DNA from: an uncultured Cohaesibacter sp.
GTDB lineage: Bacteria > Pseudomonadota > Alphaproteobacteria > Rhizobiales > Cohaesibacteraceae
Reading direction: 5' to 3'
Assembly (NCBI RefSeq): GCF_963676485.1
Contig: NZ_OY781114.1
Span: 682,001 to 746,000, forward strand
Length of the DNA stretch: 64,000 nt
Made by a program: the position numbers and the translations under genes
Notes under the pieces: model-generated
Told to the model about the DNA's origin: nothing
The model's input: the letters and a program-made list of their open reading frames with translations, nothing else
Database searches by the model: none
Shown: piece after piece, positions 53,322 to 63,179 of the stretch
Numbering within the stretch: the first letter of the stretch is position 1
Layout: each line of letters begins with the position of its first letter

Positions 53322-54482
53322 TCAGAGCGAGAGAGCGTCGAAGCTGAGAGATTTGGGAGCAGGGTTGAAGTGGGTCAGAGCCTCACCGTCCCCGTCGAAA
53401 AGATGGCAAAGCTCCGGCCTTACATGAAAGCGGATGGTGCCGCGTACATTCACCACGGATTCATCGGAAACCTTGGCGATCATCGGCTGCTCGGCATTGC
53501 CCGAGAGATAGAGGAAGCTGTATTCACCGAAATTCTCGACAGCGTTGAGCGGACGGGAGAAAACCTGTTCACTCACCTCTTCTCCAACGGGCAGCATATG
53601 CTCGGGACGGACACCCAGGGTCAGCGATGCGCCCGATGCAAGATGACTTGCGGAAACCGGTACAAATAATTCCTCGCCGCTCTCCAGCCTGACCTTTGCG
53701 CCTTCATTTGAAGAGTCCAAGAGGGTCACAGGCAGAAAGTTCATCGAAGGAGACCCAAGGAAGCCAGCGACGAAGAGATTCTGAGGCCGGTGGTAGAGCT
53801 CCAACGGAGACCCGATCTGGGCTATGGAGCCCTTCTTGACCACATCCTCCCCTGCGCGGAGCAAGACAATTTTGTCAGCCAGCGCCATGGCTTCGGTCTG
53901 GTCATGGGTTACATAGATCATGCTCGCTTCAGGGAACTTGCGATGCAGGTTGGCAATCTCGGTGCGCATATGCACCCGAAGGGCGGCATCGAGGTTGGAC
54001 AAAGGTTCATCAAACAGGAACACCGCAGGCTGACGCACGATGGCGCGGCCGATGGCCACGCGTTGGCGCTGACCGCCGGAGAGTTCCTTGGGCTTGCGTT
54101 CGAGCAGATTTTCGATCTGCAGGATGTGGGCGGCCTCATTGACCCGTTTGGTGATTTCATCATTTGGCGTCTTGGCCTGCTTGAGGCCGAACGCCATATT
54201 CTCAAACACGCTCATATGGGGATAGAGCGCGTAATTCTGGAACACCATCGCTACGCGACGCTCGGCTGGCAAGGCCTCGTTCATGCGCTGGCCACCGATC
54301 TTCAGTTCGCCAGCGGAGAGGGTTTCGATACCGGCGATCATGCGCAGCAACGTGGATTTGCCGCAGCCGGAAGGTCCGAGAAAGACGCAGAATTTGCCAT
54401 CCTCGATGTCCAGATTGATGTCATTCAGCACGGTCACCCGGCCAAACCATTTGGCTGCATTGTCTAGGGAAATGCTTGTCAT
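53322..54482 (-). CDS. Sugar ABC transporter ATPase (MalK/UgpC/AglK-like)
   Basis: 386 residues. Walker [11 protein letters not shown], signature [14 protein letters not shown], Walker [13 protein letters not shown] and switch VTHDQTEAM are intact. A C-terminal TOBE/MalK regulatory domain (about 240-386) has GVRPEHM. It energises the two permeases encoded upstream. A 125-base gap separates it from them, unusual within this operon, but orientation and the shared terminator support one unit. Confidence 0.93.
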   Translation of the reverse strand: MTSISLDNAAKWFGRVTVLNDINLDIEDGKFCVFLGPSGCGKSTLLRMIAGIETLSAGELKIGGQRMNEALPAERRVAMVFQNYALYPHMSVFENMAFGLKQAKTPNDEITKRVNEAAHILQIENLLERKPKELSGGQRQRVAIGRAIVRQPAVFLFDEPLSNLDAALRVHMRTEIANLHRKFPEASMIYVTHDQTEAMALADKIVLLRAGEDVVKKGSIAQIGSPLELYHRPQNLFVAGFLGSPSMNFLPVTLLDSSNEGAKVRLESGEELFVPVSASHLASGASLTLGVRPEHMLPVGEEVSEQVFSRPLNAVENFGEYSFLYLSGNAEQPMIAKVSDESVVNVRGTIRFHVRPELCHLFDGDGEALTHFNPAPKSLSFDALSL

Positions 54483-54607
54483 GACTGATGGATCCTCTTT
54501 GCAGAGATGTCTTTGGTCTGCCGCAGTGCGCGCCCATCAAGGGACAGCATTGTGCGGCGAAGGGAAAAGGCTTGGTTCGATTGGTTGGATCTATGTTCTG
54601 ACATGGC

Positions 54608-55441
54608 CTATCCTTTCAAAGATCCGGCCATCATGCCGTTGACGATCTTTTCCTGACCGATGGCATAGACGATGATCAATGGCAGGGTGCTGAGCGTGAC
54701 CACGGCAAGGATCGCCGGGATATCGGCGGCATATTGCCCCTGGAAATCCCATACGGCGAGCGGCAGGGTGCGCGTGCCGGGCGAACTGGTCAGCACATAG
54801 GCAAACACGAACTCGTTCCACAGCATGATGCCGTTATAGATAGCCACCGTGGAGATGCCCGGCCCCGAGAGCGGGAAGAAGATCTTGAAGAAGATCTTGA
54901 ACGGGCCACAGCCATCGAGAAAAGCGGCTTCTTCCAGCTCCTTGGGTACCTGCCGCATGAACTCGGTGAGAATGAACACAGAAATGGGCAGGCTGCAAGC
55001 CACATAGGGGCCGATGAGAGCGAACATGGTATCATAGAGGCCCATATTCTTGATCATCAGATATATGGGAACGAGCGTAACATGCAGCGGCACGATCATG
55101 CCCGCAACAATCAGGCCGAACAGCAGATTGTTGAAGCGGAATTTGAGCCGCGCCAAGGCATAGGCCGCCATGGAACTGACGAGCACGATGAGAATGACGG
55201 AGACGGAAATCACGAATACCGAGTTGCGCAAATAGGTCAGGAATGACCCATTGAGCAACTGGATATAGTTGTCGAAATTCCAATGCTCGGGCGGCATCCA
55301 GACCGGATTGGTGTAGGTTTCCTGCAGGCTCTTGAAGCTGGTGAAAGCCACGAAGATGAAAGGCAGCGTGGTGACCAGAAGCCAGAACAGGCCCAACACG
55401 GGAAAAGCGATTTTCGAGAGTTTGAACGGTTTCTTTTGCAT
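54608..55441 (-). CDS. Sugar ABC transporter permease (MalG/AglG-like)
   Basis: 277 residues with six TM helices and the EAA loop [28 protein letters not shown] that contacts the ATPase. It is the second inner-membrane subunit of the CUT1-type importer. It begins 3 bases after the other permease gene. Confidence 0.93.
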   Translation of the reverse strand: MQKKPFKLSKIAFPVLGLFWLLVTTLPFIFVAFTSFKSLQETYTNPVWMPPEHWNFDNYIQLLNGSFLTYLRNSVFVISVSVILIVLVSSMAAYALARLKFRFNNLLFGLIVAGMIVPLHVTLVPIYLMIKNMGLYDTMFALIGPYVACSLPISVFILTEFMRQVPKELEEAAFLDGCGPFKIFFKIFFPLSGPGISTVAIYNGIMLWNEFVFAYVLTSSPGTRTLPLAVWDFQGQYAADIPAILAVVTLSTLPLIIVYAIGQEKIVNGMMAGSLKG

Positions 55442-55444
55442 CGC

Positions 55445-56371
55445 TCAGACCTCCGTTTCAAAGCGTTTGGAAAGACGCATGGAGATAGTTGCAATCACGG
55501 TAATGATGATGAACATCGCCGAAGCAATGGTGCTGCCATAGCCCATCTCGAAGGAGTTGAAGACGGTGTGATACATGTAGGTCGCCATCATTTCCGATGA
55601 ATGTTCAGGGCCGCCATCCGTCATCACATAGACAAGGTCGAAATAACGCATGGAGCCAATGACCGCGAGCAGCACCGCCGTGCGGAAGGTGCCTTGCAGA
55701 TGGGGCAGCTTCAACCGCCAGAAAATGGTCGACTGGCTGGCTCCATCCAGATTGGCCGCTTCCACGATCTCCCGGGGGAAGGAGGAAAGGGCAGCGAGGA
55801 ACAACACCATATAGAATGGAACATTCTGCCAGCAGACAACAGCAATGACAGAGCCCAACGCCAGATCCGGATCGCCCAGCCAATCTTGCGTCCAGTCATA
55901 AAGACCGAACTCTGCAAGAATAGAGTTGATAGGGCCGAAGTTGGGGTCAAAGATATTCTTGAACAACACGCCTAGCGCCACGCTCGACATCAGCAGCGGG
56001 ATGAAATAGAGGATCTTCAAAATCCGCGATCCCTTGGCCGCTTCATCCAACACCACCGCCAGCACGACCGCGATGGGCAACTGGATCAGCACGGAGAAGA
56101 CCGCCAGATAGATGTTGTTGAGCGCCGATTGCCAGAATATGGAATCGGAAAGCAGCCGCTCCCAATTGTCCAGTCCGGTGAAGCGGGCACCGTTGCCCAG
56201 CCCGTTCCAATCAAGGAACGACAGCTGAAAACTGTAGATCAGCGGATAGAGGAGGAAAACCGACAGCAGGATGATTGCCGGAGCGAGGAAGACAATCGGA
56301 GCCAGCTTTTGCGCTCGCCGATAGGATTGTCTTGAACGAAGTGTCATGGATTGTTGAGATCCACCAGACAT
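55445..56371 (-). CDS. Sugar ABC transporter permease (MalF/AglF-like)
   Basis: 308 residues. An N-terminal cytoplasmic segment precedes six TM helices and the EAA loop REIVEAANLDGASQSTIFWRLKLPHLQG. The start at 56371 (ATG) has AAGGGA about 10 bases upstream; the longer frame begins with TTG at 56398. It forms a heterodimeric CUT1 channel with the next gene. Confidence 0.92.
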   Translation of the reverse strand: MSGGSQQSMTLRSRQSYRRAQKLAPIVFLAPAIILLSVFLLYPLIYSFQLSFLDWNGLGNGARFTGLDNWERLLSDSIFWQSALNNIYLAVFSVLIQLPIAVVLAVVLDEAAKGSRILKILYFIPLLMSSVALGVLFKNIFDPNFGPINSILAEFGLYDWTQDWLGDPDLALGSVIAVVCWQNVPFYMVLFLAALSSFPREIVEAANLDGASQSTIFWRLKLPHLQGTFRTAVLLAVIGSMRYFDLVYVMTDGGPEHSSEMMATYMYHTVFNSFEMGYGSTIASAMFIIITVIATISMRLSKRFETEV

Positions 56372-56471
56372 GAGGAGTATCCCTTCATTTGGCCGCAACC
56401 GACCGTTGCCCCTGTAAGGCAGCGGCCGGAAAGATCGAACACAATGTCGACGGATTATCTCTCAAGAGAGA

Positions 56472-57764
56472 TTATTTGCTCGCAAGTTCTTTTGCAGCAG
56501 CTTCCATTTTGGCGGCAGCTTCTTCCGGCGTAATGGAAAGCCCCAGCAGTTGCTGCGTGGTGTCCTTGTGAACCTCAGCCAGCGATGGCGCCAGTTCCTG
56601 ATCGTACCACAACTGAATGCTCGGAGCCTTGGCAACAGCATCCATCACGCCTGAAAGATAAGGATCATCGACCTTTGCACCCTTGATAGGCAGGATCTTG
56701 TTGTCAGCCAATTTCAGTTTGGCTGCCGTATCATCGGTTTGATACATCAGCAATTCAAAGGCCTTATCCTGATACGGACAAGCGGAGTTGATGGAGATAT
56801 AGTTGTCACCCATCGTGCCGATGGCATTGTTCGGGTCGCCCTTGCCCCCTTCCACAGCCGGGAAGGTGAAGAAGCCAACATTCTTGGCGAATTCCGGGTT
56901 CTCGTTCTCGATCGAGCCGAATTCCCAGCTTCCCATCAGCTCCATGGCAGCGCGGCCGGAATAAAGCAGACGACGGGAACCGCCGATATCATAGTCGAGC
57001 CCGTTGTAGCCGCGCGCAAATCCGTTGGCCTTGACCAGATCCTGCAATAATTTGCCTGCCTTGATGAAGGCCGGATCTTCAAAGGAACCACCTGGCTCGC
57101 GGTCTGCGGCTTTCTGGAAGACTTCCGGTCCGCCGATGCGATCAGCCAGATAGACAAAGAACATGGAGCCGGGCCACTTGGCCTTGTTGGCCAGCGCAAA
57201 AGGAGCGATCTTGTGCTCGTTGAGCGTCTTGACCACATCCATCAATTCAGACCAAGTCTTGGGAGGCTTGATGTCGAATTTCTCGAATATTGCCTTGTTG
57301 TAGATAATCACGGCCACAGAGGTGCCCATAACCGGCAGACCATAGACATCGCCATCATATTTGACTGGCGAGAAGCTGGCTGGCAGGAACCGGTCAGCGA
57401 ATTCCTTATGCTTTTCCAGATACGGCGTCAGATCGGTCACGTTACCGGCCTTGATATATTCGCGCAGAGGGCCACCACCCCAGCTGGTGAATACACAAGG
57501 AGCTTCGTTTGCACCGAACGCGATTTTCAGCTTGGTCTTGTAGGCATCGTTTGCGATATGCGCATCTTCTACCTTGAAACCGGGATTGGCAGCTTCAAAA
57601 CGGTCCGCAGCATCGCGAATCGTGGAAACTGTGCGTTCCTGGGTTTGCAAATCCCATGATGTAATGACTTTGGTGTCGTCAGCTGATGCGCTCATTGGCA
57701 AGAGACCTGCCATGGCAACACCGCACAAAAGACTGGCAATGCGACTTGAAAGTTTTAGCTGCAT
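56472..57764 (-). CDS. Sugar-binding periplasmic protein (extracellular solute-binding family 1)
   Basis: 430 residues. A signal peptide (1-28, ending SASA-D) precedes a two-lobed family 1 solute-binding fold. Motifs include DLTPYLEKHKEFADRFLPAS, YDGDVYGLPVMGTSVAVIIYNKAIFEKF and GRAAMELMGSWEFG. It delivers an oligosaccharide to the permeases. The ribosome site GGGAGGAAAG lies just before the ATG. Together with the GH3 enzyme, a beta-glucoside such as cellobiose or a laminari-oligosaccharide is a reasonable ligand, by inference. A LacI-type operator lies 66 bases upstream. Confidence 0.93.
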   Translation of the reverse strand: MQLKLSSRIASLLCGVAMAGLLPMSASADDTKVITSWDLQTQERTVSTIRDAADRFEAANPGFKVEDAHIANDAYKTKLKIAFGANEAPCVFTSWGGGPLREYIKAGNVTDLTPYLEKHKEFADRFLPASFSPVKYDGDVYGLPVMGTSVAVIIYNKAIFEKFDIKPPKTWSELMDVVKTLNEHKIAPFALANKAKWPGSMFFVYLADRIGGPEVFQKAADREPGGSFEDPAFIKAGKLLQDLVKANGFARGYNGLDYDIGGSRRLLYSGRAAMELMGSWEFGSIENENPEFAKNVGFFTFPAVEGGKGDPNNAIGTMGDNYISINSACPYQDKAFELLMYQTDDTAAKLKLADNKILPIKGAKVDDPYLSGVMDAVAKAPSIQLWYDQELAPSLAEVHKDTTQQLLGLSITPEEAAAKMEAAAKELASK

Positions 57765-57829
57765 ACTTTCCTCCCGTATTTTAAATGTTGATCAGATCAG
57801 ACGCTTGATCATTCAATCTTACAGGTGTT

Positions 57830-57845
57830 ACGTTACCGGTAACGT
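57830..57845. promoter_or_regulatory. LacI-family operator palindrome
   Basis: A perfect 16-base palindrome, ACGTTACC/GGTAACGT with central CG, typical of LacI/GalR operators. It lies between the binding-protein gene and the divergent lacI-type gene, just upstream of the importer promoter region. Confidence 0.75.
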
Positions 57846-58120
57846 TTCAGTGTGTCAATGAGCTTGAAAAGCGCGCAAAAGACTGTATGAAGATCAAACT
57901 CAATGACAAAAAGGCAGTTTTCTGCGGTTGTAGTCAGAAAACGGGGGCTAGACCCCTAGATAACTATACAAAAGTCGAAGTACAATCTGTCTGCGGGCTT
58001 CTGGGAGGCAAGCGGGTTAAGTATAAAACTACCTATCGGGCAGGGCTATTGCCTTACATGATAGCGTTATGCAGTGATCAATTTGCCAATTCAGGCTGAA
58101 CAAGACGGTTGTAAGTGAAC

Positions 58121-59125
58121 ATGCCAACCCCTACCCTTGCCGATGTTGCTAAAGTTGCTGGCGTCTCACGCATGACGGCTTCCCGCGCACTCAATGACAA
58201 ACCGGGCGTTTCCGACAAGACGCGCGAAGATATTCAGCGCATTGCCAGTGAAATGGGCTATGTGGCCAATCCACTGGCGCAGAAGCTCTCCAACGGACGT
58301 ACGCATATCATCGGCGTCGTGGCGCAATTGCACACCTCCTTCACCGGCGAAATGGTCATGGGGATCGGCACCACCATCCGCGGTGCTGGTTACGAGATGC
58401 TTGTCTATTCTCTGCCGGATAATGACACCCAACCACCTTCCAGCGTGGTCAACCTGTTGCAACAGGTTGCAGACGGGATCATCGTGTTGCTGCCTTACGA
58501 GGCGGATTATCTGGAAAAGCTGCGCGATGCATCCCTGCCGGTCGTAACGGTGGAAACCGTTTTTGATGAACCCACCTTCCCCGCAGTCATCACTGATGGC
58601 TATCAGGGCGGGCGGCAAGCGATGTCCCATTTGATTGATCTGGGCCATAAACGCATAGGCTTCATCACGGGCAATCTCAAACTGCTTTCCGCGCGTAGCC
58701 GATTGAAGGCCTATCAGGATATGGTTGCCCAATATAATCTGGATGCAGACCCTGAGCTGATCTGCGAGGGGGACTATATGCAGTTGGGTGGCTATGATGC
58801 AGCCAAGCAGCTGTTGGCCATCAAAGACCGACCTACCGCGATTTTCGCGTCCAACGACGTGAGCGCCCTTGGGGCCATGTCGGCCATTCGCGAAGCCGGC
58901 CTGACGGTGCCGGACGACATTTCCCTTGTCGGCTTTGACGATATTACCCTTTCCGAGCAAATGCATCCTGCGCTCACAACCGTCCACCAGCCGCTTCAAC
59001 AGATGGGGCGCTCTGCGGTCAATATGCTGATGGCCATGATTGCCGGTCTGGATGTACCGTTCAATCAGATCACGCTGCCGACGGAATTGGTGGTGCGGCA
59101 ATCAACCAGCAGCCCGAAACGATAA
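58121..59125 (+). CDS. LacI-family transcriptional repressor of the importer operon
   Basis: A 334-residue LacI/GalR regulator. The helix-turn-helix TLADVAKVAGVSRMTASRALN lies at the N-terminus, the hinge helix is NPLAQKLSNGRT, and a periplasmic-binding-protein-like effector domain follows (GYQGGRQAMSHLIDLGHKRIGFI, DRPTAIFASNDVSALGAMSAI, GFDDITLSEQMHPALTTVHQP). It probably represses the divergent sugar importer and GH3 genes through the palindrome at 57830 and is released by the incoming sugar. The ATG at 58121 is preferred; a GTG two codons upstream is possible. Confidence 0.92.
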   Translation: MPTPTLADVAKVAGVSRMTASRALNDKPGVSDKTREDIQRIASEMGYVANPLAQKLSNGRTHIIGVVAQLHTSFTGEMVMGIGTTIRGAGYEMLVYSLPDNDTQPPSSVVNLLQQVADGIIVLLPYEADYLEKLRDASLPVVTVETVFDEPTFPAVITDGYQGGRQAMSHLIDLGHKRIGFITGNLKLLSARSRLKAYQDMVAQYNLDADPELICEGDYMQLGGYDAAKQLLAIKDRPTAIFASNDVSALGAMSAIREAGLTVPDDISLVGFDDITLSEQMHPALTTVHQPLQQMGRSAVNMLMAMIAGLDVPFNQITLPTELVVRQSTSSPKR

Positions 59126-59231
59126 AAGCTCCAGCACGCCAGCATAAGCGATCACCCCTCTCTGTCTGACAGGTCATCCTGCCTCAAGCCCCCCTGTTGT
59201 CCTGCCGCTGGATTACTCGGCGTAGTGCCCC

Positions 59232-59727
59232 TGATCACCCCCATTTGAGTATTCCTTCAAATGCTATTGTATTGCCGAACTTTGTTCAATCTCAGTGATG
59301 GTTTCGGACGCTGGAGGGCAATAGCCCAATGCCTATGGGATCGTTTAATTTTGTAATGTTGCCTACAGTTTTCAATCAGGATTCAATCTTGCTTCAAACT
59401 ACAGAAGATCTCTCCATTCAAGAACTCGTCCTTAAAACGTGCGTTTAAGCTCTCGCAGTAGCAGTTATCCCATGGTGATCCAGGTTTGATGTATACAGTC
59501 TGCGCACTGACAGCCTTGGTCCAATCTCGCACATTCTGAGCAATAAACTCTGGTCTATTATCCATTGTCCGGCATGCAAGCGCAGCGCCGCCGAAGGCGG
59601 GCTTGTCATTGGCTTCCCATTGAGGGCAGGTGATTGCAACAATCGCTGAGAGGGCTCGGTAGTAGGTTGGTTCTATCACACCGAATTGCCGGATCGCATC
59701 GAGAAGAAGCAATTCTTGCCCTCAATG
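59232..59727 (-). mobile_element. Internally deleted IS3-family remnant
   Basis: On the minus strand, a fragment of transposase OrfA (GQELLLLDAIRQFGVIEPTYYR) runs into unrelated bases and then into an OrfB fragment (PEFIAQNVRDW...YIKPGSPWDNCYCESLNARFKDEFLNGE). Most of both genes is missing. The low-coordinate end begins TGATCACCCCCATTTGAGT, matching the terminal repeat of the better preserved IS3-family element at 61118-62392. The OrfA-OrfB junction carries a copy of the palindromic element (59624-59653). Confidence 0.75.
59624..59653 (-). repeat. Palindromic element, copy 3
   Basis: Reads on the minus strand CCTCTCA-GCGATTG-TT-GCAATCAC-CTGCCC. It shares flanks with the two copies inside the IS at 61118-62392 but has a different stem sequence. 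It sits exactly at the orfA/orfB deletion junction of the IS remnant. Confidence 0.6.
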
Positions 59728-59775
59728 ACTTGAAGGCCGCAGTGCTTTTGCTTTCGTGCCTTAGAGCACCGGTTG

Positions 59776-61117
59776 TCACTGTCTGCGTGATGAAAGAGCA
59801 ACCACTCCGGCTGCCACCAGCCCCAAAATTCCTGCACACACAACTGCAAGGGAGAAGCCGTGCGTGAAGGCGGCTGCCAGCATCGCATTGAACGCCTCAG
59901 AAGGGACAGGGAGCATTGATGGCACCTCATGCCGTTGAACGGCGGCGGCTGCAATAGCGGTAACATCGTCAAGGCCAGATTGTGCGAGCACATTCTTCAG
60001 TGAAGAGACGGCCCGTGCGCTCATGATGGTTCCAAGAAGCGCGATACCGATGGTCATTCCGCCTTGTCGCAACGCGTTCATCGTTGCGGACGCAGCGCCC
60101 GTCCGCTCACGAGGAGCGCTTGCCATCGCGGCCGCTCCGGTTGAGGGCACCGCTAGTCCCAGACCGACCCCGAGCAACGCAAAGACTGGGGCCACAATGG
60201 GATAAGGGGTCAGTGACGTGAAAGAGATCATAGCCAGCATTGATCCGCCGATCAGAGCGTAGCCTGCGACCATCAACCGGTTCATGCCAAAGCGCCGCGT
60301 GAGTTGGCCGAAAATAGATGAGGCCGCGAGCATTGCAGCAAAGACAGGGGCCATACGCCAGCCAGCTTCCGTGGCCGTCCAGCCCTGTCCACGCTGCAAG
60401 AAGAGAGAGAACAGGAACAGGCTCGTATAGCCTGAGAAACCCAGCACGAATGATGCAAAGTTGGCCGATGCGAAAGCTCTCTGGCGCAGAAGATCAACGG
60501 GCAAGACGGGCCGGGAGGTCCGTTTCTCAACGGCGATGAATGCCAGTAAGGCCAGCGCGGAAATGACCATCGGCACAGTGGTTTCTGGAGCGCTCCAACC
60601 CGAATGTCCTGCGTTGATCAAGGACAGCGTCAAGGCTCCAAGAAAGGCGATACTCAGAATTTGCCCGGCAGGATCAAGAGCGGCGTGGTCCGGATGTGAG
60701 CTTTCTTCGATGCCCACAAGCCCAAACACGAGCGCGACGATGCCCAGAGGCAAGTTGAGCAGAAAGATACTTGGCCAGCCAGCGTAATCAACCAGAAGAC
60801 CACCCAGCATCGGCCCAAGAATGAGCGAGATCGCGTTAAAGGAGGACCAGCCGCCGATGACATGGGCACGTTCCACCGGGTCAGGAAACGCCTGGGTCAA
60901 GATGGACAGCGCACCGGGAATTACGAGTGCGCCTGCAAGGCCCTGAAGCGCGCATCCGGCGATCAGCGTGGCAAGTGTACCTGCGGCCGCGCAGATGGCC
61001 GATCCAAGCGTGAAGAGAGCCACACCAATAAGCCATGTGCGCTTGCGCCCATAGCGATCTGCAAGTGGTCCGGCAGACAACATGAACGCCGAAAGACAAA
61101 GGGTATATGTTCCCACT
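59776..61117 (-). pseudogene. DHA2-type (EmrB/QacA) MFS exporter lacking its N-terminus
   Basis: About 447 residues remain of a 14-helix drug exporter. The frame starts abruptly at TYTLCLSAFMLSAGPLADRYGRKR, which is TM2 with its conserved loop. TM1 and roughly 45-50 leading residues are absent because an IS3-family element abuts the gene at 61118. The missing 5' part is not found on the other side of the element, so a deletion accompanied or followed the insertion. The remaining frame is open to its stop. An open frame starting with GTG inside the IS exists but would give a truncated, probably inactive transporter. Confidence 0.8.
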
Positions 61118-61174
61118 TGATCCTCCCCCACTGAATTGGTCCACCGTTATAGTTAGGAAAACGGAGGATTCGAT

Positions 61175-61450
61175 ATGGCGAACAACCGACCAAAGCCAGA
61201 GGAAATTGTTACGAAGTTGCGGCAAGTTGAGATCTTGACGGGGCAAGGGATGTCTCGTCTTAATGCAATCCGGCAAATTGGCGTGACGGAGCAAACCTAT
61301 TACCGGTGAAAGAAGTATGGTGGAATGGGCACAGATCAACTCAAGGAACTCAAACGGCTCCAGAAGGAGAATGAGCGCTTGAGAAAGGCGGTTTCTGACC
61401 TGACGCTGGACAAGCTGATCATGTCTGAAGCTGCAAAGGGAAACTTCTAA
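61175..61450 (+). pseudogene. IS3-family transposase OrfA with in-frame stop
   Basis: 92 codons. The helix-turn-helix part (NRPKPEEIVTKLRQVEIL, MSRLNAIRQIGVTEQTYYR) and the leucine-zipper part (QLKELKRLQKENERLRKAV) are intact in one frame. A TGA at 61307-61309 interrupts them just after TYYR, where relatives have tryptophan. Confidence 0.85.
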
Positions 61451-61672
61451 GCCCTTCTCGCCGTCGTGCCTTCATCAATCTGTCCGCAGCAAAGTAAACG
61501 TTTCTGAGCGTCGCCTCTGTCGTGTTTTGGGGCAACATCGTTCAACGCAAAGGCGGTTGCCACAGGGACAATCAGATGAAGAGCGATTGGTGGCGGACCT
61601 GGTTAACCTGGCGCGGCAGTATGGACGGTACGGCTACCGGCTGATTGCGGCGTTGTTGCGAGATGCCGACCT

Positions 61673-61703
61673 CCTCTCAGCGATGCAAGCATCGCCTGCC
61701 GGG
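61673..61703 (+). repeat. Palindromic element, copy 1
   Basis: Reads CCTCTCA-GCGATGC-AA-GCATCGC-CTGCCGGG. A 7-bp perfect stem with a 2-base loop is set between conserved flanks. It replaces the normal orfB sequence between RDA and LWRREG. Confidence 0.65.
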
Positions 61704-61845
61704 CAAATGGTCCAGCAGTTATGGCGACGAGAAGGGCTAAAAGTGCCAATGAAACAATCCAAGCGAGGTCGGCTTTGGCTCAACGATGGGTCTTGTGTCC
61801 GGTTTAGGCCAGAACATCGGGATCATGTTTGGAGCTATGCGCTGC

Positions 61846-61878
61846 CCCGGCAGGCGTTTGCTTGCAAACGCTGAGAGG
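61846..61878 (-). repeat. Palindromic element, copy 2
   Basis: On the minus strand it reads CCTCTCA-GCGTTTGC-AA-GCAAACGC-CTGCCGGG. It has an 8-bp perfect stem and the same flanks as copy 1 in the opposite orientation. It is inserted in orfB immediately before the DFV catalytic aspartate. Confidence 0.65.
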
Positions 61879-62456
61879 GGACTTTGTTCATTGTCGAACC
61901 GACAACGGCAGGGTCGTTCGAACACTGCATATCATTGATGAGTTTAGTCGGGAATATCTGGCCATCAAGGTGAAGCGAAAACTGAATTCGGATGATGTCA
62001 TTGATGCTTTGAGTGACCTGTTCATAACGACGCGTGGTGTGTCGGCATTCATACGATCAGACAATGGCCCAGAGTTCGTTGCCCAGAACGTGCGTGATTG
62101 GATCAAGGCTGTTGGAGCAAAGACTGCTTACATTGAGCCGGGATCACCCTGGGAGAACGGTTACTGCGAAAGCTTCAATGCAAGGTTCCGAGACGAGTTC
62201 TTAAATGGAGAGATATTCTACAGCCTAAGGGAAGCGCAGATCCTGATCGAAAAATGGAGGCAGCACTACAACCTCAAACGGCCACACAGTGCATTGGGCT
62301 ACCGCCCGCCAGCGCCCGAAACCATCATTCCCATGGAAACAAGGCCCGCGATGCACTAACATTCAAACCGGACCACTCAAGTGGGCTGATCAGGACCTGT
62401 CACGAAATTGTGCCGCTCCTTTGAAAGCTTATTATGCAACAAAGGAGATTTGGTAT

Positions 62457-62732
62457 ATGGGGCGATCCAGAAGCGAAGGGTTTCGACAAGAAGCGGTTCG
62501 CATTGCGCTGACCAGAACCTCTCAAGACAGCAGGTTGCATCTGATCTGGGGATTAAGATGTCAACGTTGACTAAGTGTGGGGTACCTCTCACAAGGAGGC
62601 AGATGTGGTCTCTAGCGACGAACGACACCTTGCGGCAGAGAATGCACGACTTCAACGTGAGAACCGTATTCTCAAGAAGGAGCGGGATATTCTAAAAAAC
62701 CGGGCCGGTCTGCCGGCCGCCTGTGTGCGATA
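62457..62732 (+). pseudogene. IS3/IS911-type OrfA remnant
   Basis: MGRSRSEGFRQEAVRIALT begins a transposase OrfA. The reading then shifts frame to SRQQVASDLGIKMSTLTK and again to ERHLAAENARLQRENRILKKERDILK, followed by a stop. It is a helix-turn-helix plus leucine zipper of the IS911 sort, broken by at least two frameshifts. No OrfB follows. Confidence 0.8.
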
Positions 62733-62987
62733 AGAACCAGCTGTGTTACATTCCGTGTGAAGGGTTGTTGCCGATAGCTTATTGGCGGGTCAGGTTAGGC
62801 ACTGCGTTAAAAAAATAGCACATGGGCAGATGCGTACTTGAGAGTGGAGGCATCGCCACCAGCGATGATCCCGGTTAGGAAGATGGCGAACTTGTATGGC
62901 TCATCCCTTCGCCCAGGACGGAGTAGCTTACATGACCACGTCGACCAAGCCACCCGTCCACGCTGACATTCAGTTATATCCCCCAAC
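62733..62987. other. Unassigned stretch between IS remnants
   Basis: I recognise nothing in these 255 bases. They may be the decayed 5' end of the IS110-type element that follows. Confidence 0.4.
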
Positions 62988-63179
62988 ATGGCATCAGTAA
63001 ATGCTGATGACAAACCCGTGCGCGCGTTTGGCACATTTACACAAGACTTGCATGCTCTGGCGGATTAGTTCAAGGCTTGTAGCATTACCAGAGTAGTTTT
63101 GGAGTCCACCAGTGTTTACTGGATGCCAACTCTTGAGATCATCGAAGCGCGCGGCTTCGATGTGTTTCTTGTAAATACG
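62988..63179 (+). pseudogene. IS110-family transposase N-terminal fragment
   Basis: The frame ASVNADDKPVRAFGTFTQDLHALAD-stop-FKACSITRVVLESTSVYWMPTLEI, ending RGFDVFLVNT, matches the N-terminal DEDD region of IS110 transposases (ESTGVYW block). A TAG at 63066-63068 replaces an expected tryptophan, and the homology ends abruptly where the IS256-type element begins. Confidence 0.75.

Larger units (their letters stand above)
61442..62359 (+). pseudogene. IS3-family transposase OrfB, frameshifted and interrupted
   Basis: Pieces of the DDE integrase occur in more than one frame. KLLSPSRRRAF is followed by a frameshift near 61493, then SERRLCRVLGQHRSTQRRLPQG and YGYRLIAALLRDA. A palindromic insert at 61673-61703 comes next, then LWRREGLKVP...HRDHVWSY, a second insert at 61846-61878, and DFVHCRTDNGR to RPHSALGYRPPAPE. 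The first catalytic Asp (DFV) directly follows the second insert. The protein cannot be made intact. Confidence 0.85.
61118..62392 (+). mobile_element. Decayed IS3-family insertion sequence (IS407-like group)
   Basis: It is bounded by imperfect terminal inverted repeats: TGATCCTCCCCCACTGAATTG on the left and the complement of TGATCAGCCCACTTGAGTGG on the right. It carries orfA and orfB, both broken. I see no matching target-site duplication at the two ends, consistent with later rearrangement of the flanks. Confidence 0.85.

Noticed and set aside
57887-58099. 70-codon open frame between the binding-protein and lacI-type genes
   Set aside because: No ribosome site and no recognisable sequence; it covers the expected regulatory region.
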